Source of the DNA: Avichristensenella sp031549105
GTDB taxonomy: Bacteria > Bacillota > Clostridia > Christensenellales > Aristaeellaceae
Reading direction: 5' to 3'
Assembly: GCA_031549105.1 (NCBI GenBank)
Contig: JAVBQK010000169.1
Span: 1-13,379 of the forward strand
Length of the DNA: 13,379 nucleotides
Shown here: positions 13,122 through 13,379 of the stretch, in pieces
How positions within the stretch are numbered: the first letter of the stretch is position 1
Layout of the letters: each line of letters starts with the position of its first letter
Translations under genes and position numbers: made by a program
Notes under the pieces: model-generated
What the model was told of the DNA's origin: nothing
The model's input: only the letters and a program-made list of their open reading frames with translations
Databases searched by the model: none

Positions 13122-13379
13122 TCAGCCGTTGCCCGGGCCGTCCGCTTCCACGCTGAAAACGAAGAAGGGCTCTTCATCCTCCACCTTTATGTTCACTTGG
13201 CTCAGGGCGCTGTAATTGCCCCCAGCCTTGATATCCGGATTGTAGAAGCAAACCGCCCAATAGGGTACGTCGTTTTCGCCGGGGTCATCCATCATGGGCT
13301 CCCAATAGGTGGTGCTGGCTTTCAGTGCCTTCAGCGCCGCTTCATCCTCTCCCTTATCCTTTACCAGCGTCGCGATCGC
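13122..13379 (-). CDS. Unidentified protein, C-terminal part (runs off right edge)
   Basis: An open reading frame enters from the right edge and runs 85 codons to a TGA at 13124-13122. The residues include ATLVKDKGEDEAALKALKAS, then TTYWEPMMDDPGENDVPYWA, VCFYNPDIKAGGNYSALSQV and an ending FFVFSVEADGPGNG. The composition is acidic and aromatic-rich, with alternating beta-strand-like stretches (VNIKVEDEEPFFVFSVEA). Codon use matches the neighbours, and the stop is followed by a strong hairpin, so this is a real gene end. No family is recognised. It could be part of a secreted or surface protein, but the N-terminus that would show a signal peptide is outside the window. Confidence 0.7.
   Translation of the reverse strand, partial: AIATLVKDKGEDEAALKALKASTTYWEPMMDDPGENDVPYWAVCFYNPDIKAGGNYSALSQVNIKVEDEEPFFVFSVEADGPGNG

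Noticed and set aside
1..13379. CRISPR arrays, insertion sequences, tRNA genes, attachment sites
   Set aside because: No regularly spaced direct repeats, transposase or integrase motifs, or cloverleaf-like tRNA sequence were seen. Base composition and codon use look uniform across the genes.

Overview
The window looks like chromosomal DNA from a GC-rich anaerobic member of the Firmicutes, probably class Clostridia (inference). The signs are strong AGGAGG-type ribosome binding sites, clean TTGACA/TATAAT promoters, a rubredoxin, a PadR regulator, a type III glutamine synthetase, a NimA-like flavoprotein, a Bacillus-style mrfA-mrfB pair, and a 94-residue unknown protein resembling uncharacterised clostridial proteins. 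No transposase, integrase, phage gene, CRISPR array, tRNA or rRNA is visible. This is an ordinary core-genome segment with some unusual gene groupings.

Layout. (1) 1-421, minus strand: the start of a PadR-family regulator running off the left edge, with a near-consensus promoter overlapped by a palindrome, then a rubredoxin gene with its own promoter and terminator. (2) 543-8341, plus strand: one promoter and seven tightly packed genes, mrfA, mrfB, a TPR protein, a divergent HAM1-like nucleotide pyrophosphatase, folC, rsmH and rsmI. Spacing runs from 1-nt overlaps to 32 nt, which suggests one transcription unit. (3) 8327-10417, minus strand: type III glutamine synthetase (glnN), overlapping the end of rsmI by 15 bp. 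Its intrinsic terminator lies inside rsmI. (4) 10588-11131, plus strand: a 94-aa protein of unknown function and a two-helix DUF378 membrane protein. (5) 11207-12377, minus strand: an AlkD-like DNA glycosylase and a NimA-like flavin protein, overlapping by 8 nt. (6) 12508-13044, plus strand: a hexapeptide-repeat acetyltransferase, divergent from the AlkD gene. A strong bidirectional hairpin separates it from the end of an unidentified minus-strand gene that runs off the right edge.

How the genes fit together. MrfA and MrfB are the helicase and exonuclease of a mitomycin-type DNA repair pathway. The TPR protein is translationally coupled to them, and a predicted nucleotide-pool enzyme follows. 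RsmH and RsmI modify the same 16S rRNA nucleotide (C1402), and here they are consecutive genes away from the division cluster where rsmH usually sits. The AlkD/NimA-like pair adds a second DNA-damage or xenobiotic-response module. Nothing here is clearly a new defence or biosynthetic system. The points most worth following up are the rsmH-rsmI pairing, the TPR partner of mrfAB, the atypical HAM1 enzyme, and the glnN terminator embedded in a convergent coding region.
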